From assembly GCF_018691265.1 (NCBI RefSeq), contig NW_024881330.1, positions 19,798,886 through 19,862,885 on the forward strand: a DNA stretch of 64,000 nt, read 5' to 3'. The position numbers and the translations under genes are program-made. Under the pieces are notes generated by a model that worked only from the letters and a program-made list of their open reading frames with translations, did no database searches and was not told where the DNA came from. How positions within the stretch are numbered: position 1 is the first letter of the stretch; each line of letters opens with the position of its first letter. Shown here one piece after another: positions 60,625-64,000 of the stretch. This DNA comes from Tyto alba (Eukaryota > Chordata > Aves > Strigiformes > Tytonidae).

Positions 60625-60789
60625 ACTGTTAGTGAGAGAGAAAGCATTACAGCCCCATAACCCTCCTGCCTCTGGTCCCACTGTTAGTGAGAGAGAAAGC
60701 ATTACAGCCCCATAACCCTCCTGCCTCTGGTCCCACTGTTAGTGAGAGAGAAAGCATTACAGCCCCATAACCCTCCTGCCTCTGGTCCC
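60625..60789. repeat. perfect 55-bp x 3 tandem repeat
   Basis: Three head-to-tail 55-bp units starting at 60625, 60680 and 60735, each beginning 'actgttagtgagagagaaag' and ending 'ctgcctctggtccc'. I see no difference between units. No spacer lies between copies. The identity points to a recent expansion or an assembly artefact. Confidence 0.97.
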
Positions 60790-63696
60790 CGAGCCTCTTG
60801 CAAGTCCAACGCAAAGAAGAGAAAATGCTCATCCTGACATTTACAAGGAAGCAAACAAAATGTCTTCAACTTCTTAATGCACTTCAATTTGGCTTTGTTA
60901 GTCATGCGGTGCTGGCGTAAGGCATGTTTTTACAAAGAAACTTTATTTTTAAAAGTAGCAATAACTCTATTCTAATTAGTGATCTTACATTTATTAAAGC
61001 CACTTTCTGAATAAATTGCATTTTAGACATGATAGAATGTCAGACTTCAGGGGGAAAAAGTTTAAATGATCCAATACCTTGCTAAACTCAGTGATGACTT
61101 TTATGACTCTTTGGGAATGAAAATGACTAAACCCTTCTTTCCTCCTGTTATAAGCCAAAGTTCAAAAATTGGAACAAGGTCACTTTTAAACAGACACATT
61201 CCACCCGATCATCGTTTAGGTGAAACAAAATGTGAAAGTCGTCACAGATTTATGCAGTAGCCACCAATGAAATTCTATTCGATATAAATCAATGAAATTG
61301 GATCTATTCAGATTGATGGGGATAGGGGTCAGGGAAGCATGCCCGTTCCTCAGCAGTCAAAGTGACAGACTGTGTAGGTTTTCCACAAATCTGACGTGGT
61401 TTCTTAATTAGAAACATAAAGGAAGCGGATATACAAATCCCACTGGTATCCGGTGGAAATGAGAGGAGAATGTCAAATGATAAACCAATATTTATAGGGG
61501 ATTGTTTCCAAGAATTTATTACATTGTTTTTCCATTTAATTGCCTTGAACTGGTCCTATAGAAATACTATAAAGAATATAAATGTGCTCTTCTTTTAAGA
61601 AAATAGCAAATTCCTGTTTAAAATGAGCTAATTAGTCTTACTAAATACATTTGAGATCTGCTGTGAAATCCCAAGGCTTAGTCTGCTTACAGCCTAATCA
61701 CCTTAGCTGACATCTCTCAGTGGAAAAGTCTAACCTTTATGGGGCACTGGGAAAGACGATCTCATATATTATTCCAACATTTACAAATCTCTAAGGCAGC
61801 TGGATCCATTTTTAGAATAAAATCATACATATTGTATGAATTGTGGTTCATTATTTGCATTGAAGAAATTAATTGTGTGTTTGTAAAAGAAGGAAGCAAG
61901 CAGCAAGAAAACTGTTTGCCACAAAATTAATCTTGATTTATTTTATTTTAGGTAACTTTTTCTAAAGGAAATTTTTAGGGAGAGACTGGCTTTAGATTTT
62001 TTTTTTTTTTTTCTAGCAGTCTTCAGAATTAAACAGGGGCAAATATGTACCGTTTCCTCTCAGTCTTGAAACAGATTCTGTTTTGATTTTAACTTTAAAA
62101 AAGTCATCTTAGGTAATTGCTGGAATCAACAGCTACTTTGAAATCAGAAATAGTAGTCAGGAGCTACTATTCCAGACCAATAAAAGTGTAACATCACATA
62201 TGAAAACAGGCAAACACTGTGAGGCAGCAGAAGATAGGGTATATTTCCTGCAGAAAGAAGTAGGGTCAGGCATTTTTCCAAGTACCATTATTTTTGAAAA
62301 GTACACTGTACTAAAATAACACCTAAGAGTTTTATTCATAGGCCTGTCTCATTAAAAAAATATATCATCTCTCCTCCAGAAGAATTAAAACCCAAATTCA
62401 CAAAAAACATTGAGCTTCATATGTCCTATTAAAATTCATAGGTCTGTCAAGCTTAAACATATTTGCAACCTTGGCTTTTCAATCAAATTTAAAACAAAAG
62501 GCAATGGCTAGATATGGATCAGCAAGACAGTATAAATGAATATGAGCTATCAATAGTCAGTGACACTTCGTATTTGCCTAGTTTTCCATAGGCAGCAGGT
62601 AAAATGAAGATGTGCATATGGCTGTAAGGAATGGGGATGTGGACAGAGGTCCTGCCCACGCTGCAGGACAGCAAGGGGGGAGAGCCTGGCAGCATCTGTC
62701 TGAAAATCTACTGAGTGGGTAATGGAAGCTGGAGTCAAACCTTTATACTGAACGATGGGCAGGATAAAGTTTTGAAAGGTTTTAAGAAAGGAGACAAAGG
62801 AGTTTATTTTTGAAATGATAAAGAGGGAGCCAGGGAAGGTTTATAGAGACGTGTCACAGTCAAAGCAACGAGGCAGAAAGATGACCCATGCAGCAATATG
62901 GTTGATGGAATTGAAGGGCAAGACTGCATTTATCAAAACTGGAAAAAGTGTGTAGAGAAATCAAGATATGAGCTGATGAAAGCTATAGGGCAAGCTTTAG
63001 CTGTGCAGTTAGGTAGGAAAGGCCGTGTATTAGAGATGCTAGGTAGGCTTCTTTTTTTCTCACTCCTCTTTCCAGATGTGAAAACTTTGAAAGATGTGGG
63101 AAGATGATTTGTCAGTTAGGTGGAGTGACAGACACATCATGTTGCTATCTGCAGGAATGATGATGGAGGGGAGGGATAGAGGCTGGGAGCCTGGCATGCC
63201 ACTTCCAAGTATAAAGGTGACAAGATATCTTAGCTATATATGGACCCTCAGTGAACAGAACTGGGTTACAACCAGAGAACAATTTTTTGTCCCCCTTCAC
63301 CAGATGCACACCTACCTGTCATTATTTTCTTACATAAAATATGCCAGACTGTTTTCTGGCTTTGCACAGCACAGCTCGTGTCTATGCATCTGTACCATCC
63401 TCTCTCCTCCAAGAGGGTGTTCTTGTCCATGCTGGGTCTTGGAACAGTCCCTTGGCCATCCTCTTCCCTGGAATGTTGGGGATGCCCTTTCCATGGGCAT
63501 CCTTCCATGGATAAACGATGATTGTCACAGCCCAAACCATGCTAGAAAGTGTGCTACCAGTTATGCCACACAACTGGCTGCACAGCAGTGCTGTGCCTTG
63601 TTTAGTTTACTAGAAGTTGTGAAGACTAATTTAGTTTACCAGACTAGTGCTACTTTACTATAGCTTACCTGAAAGTGTCCCTATTGCTTGGTGGAA
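60790..63696. other. non-coding stretch, no gene recognised
   Basis: AT-rich unique sequence with a T run at 61997-62012. A 189-codon frame at 63094-63663 has no identifiable domain, runs through low-complexity composition and overlaps minus-strand frames. Confidence 0.5.
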
Positions 63697-63732
63697 TGGG
63701 GGTGGGGGGTGGGGGGGTGGGGGGGTGGGGGT
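63697..63732 (+). repeat. G-run cluster with single-T loops
   Basis: Five or more runs of four to seven G separated by single T residues, for example 'ggggtggggggtggggggg'. This satisfies the strictest quadruplex pattern on the plus strand. Confidence 0.92.
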
Positions 63733-64000
63733 AGAAGGAAATGTGTCTGCAAAAGAAACTTCCTGAACAAATCCCAATCCTAATTCACATAATCTCAAGA
63801 AACAACACTACCAAAAGCTTCCCCCACTGCACATTAACTTCTAGTTGGAAAAATTCTGCAAGGGGCAATTTTCTACATTATGCTATGGGCCTGGCATTCT
63901 ACCCACTGTAGTCTGTGGGGTGGATTGGATGCATTTTATCTGTTATATAGCACTTGATATATATTAATCAATCAACCTAGTACTAGTGAGATGCAAACAA
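63733..64000. other. window end, no gene recognised
   Basis: AT-rich sequence with no named element. Confidence 0.5.

Noticed and set aside
60625..60789. CRISPR-like array
   Set aside because: Contiguous identical units with no spacers, in a vertebrate genome; it is a plain tandem repeat. The same applies to 31151-31549.
63094..63663. 189-codon plus-strand frame
   Set aside because: No domain, signal or conserved motif is recognisable, and overlapping minus-strand frames are also open. No support as a gene.

Overview
The window looks like avian nuclear DNA with no recognisable host gene. The dominant mobile element is the CR1 LINE, at several ages, and one copy keeps the reptile/bird type 3' end (ATTCTATG octamers, seen here as their complement at 38144). 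There are long ERV solo LTRs of a type I recall from bird genomes, A-rich microsatellites, and an AT-rich background. A bird is a confident inference; the species cannot be fixed. No open frame is convincingly host coding, and no tRNA, rRNA, CRISPR array, bacterial operon or complete provirus was seen. This is most likely an intergenic or long intronic stretch.

Layout. 1-10 kb: unique sequence with two old minus-strand CR1 3' fragments (3.6 and 9.8 kb). 10-18 kb: two solo LTRs of one family, about 1.05 kb each and in the same orientation (10478-11548 and 16934-17978), each with its own 5-bp target-site duplication (TSD). The second sits inside an older CR1, which resumes on its far side. 18-30 kb: unique sequence with eroded CR1 pieces and one longer plus-strand CR1 (27425-28024) that ends in 36 adenines. 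30-32.2 kb: two LTRs of a related family facing each other, a 493-bp minus-strand copy and a 1.19-kb plus-strand copy; the plus-strand copy carries an expanded 38/39-bp minisatellite. 32-50 kb: a well-preserved CR1 (38144-38523), a possible TATA-bearing LTR (about 40125-40714), a pure (AAGGG)n tract of about 72 units (41166-41528) and two tRNA-SINE-like relics. 50-64 kb: a relic of an L1/Tx1-type LINE C-terminus with a readable CCHC motif (50669-50899), a palindromic ancient repeat, a CpG-rich 0.35-kb block (56930-57290), a perfect 55-bp x 3 tandem repeat (60625-60789) and a G-run cluster (63697-63732).

No group of genes works together here. The interest lies in layered transposon history, in sequences likely to form non-B DNA, and in one unusual LINE relic. 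I found no convincing new multi-gene system. The strongest candidates for follow-up are the L1-like relic, the minisatellite born inside an LTR, the AAGGG tract and the CpG-rich block.
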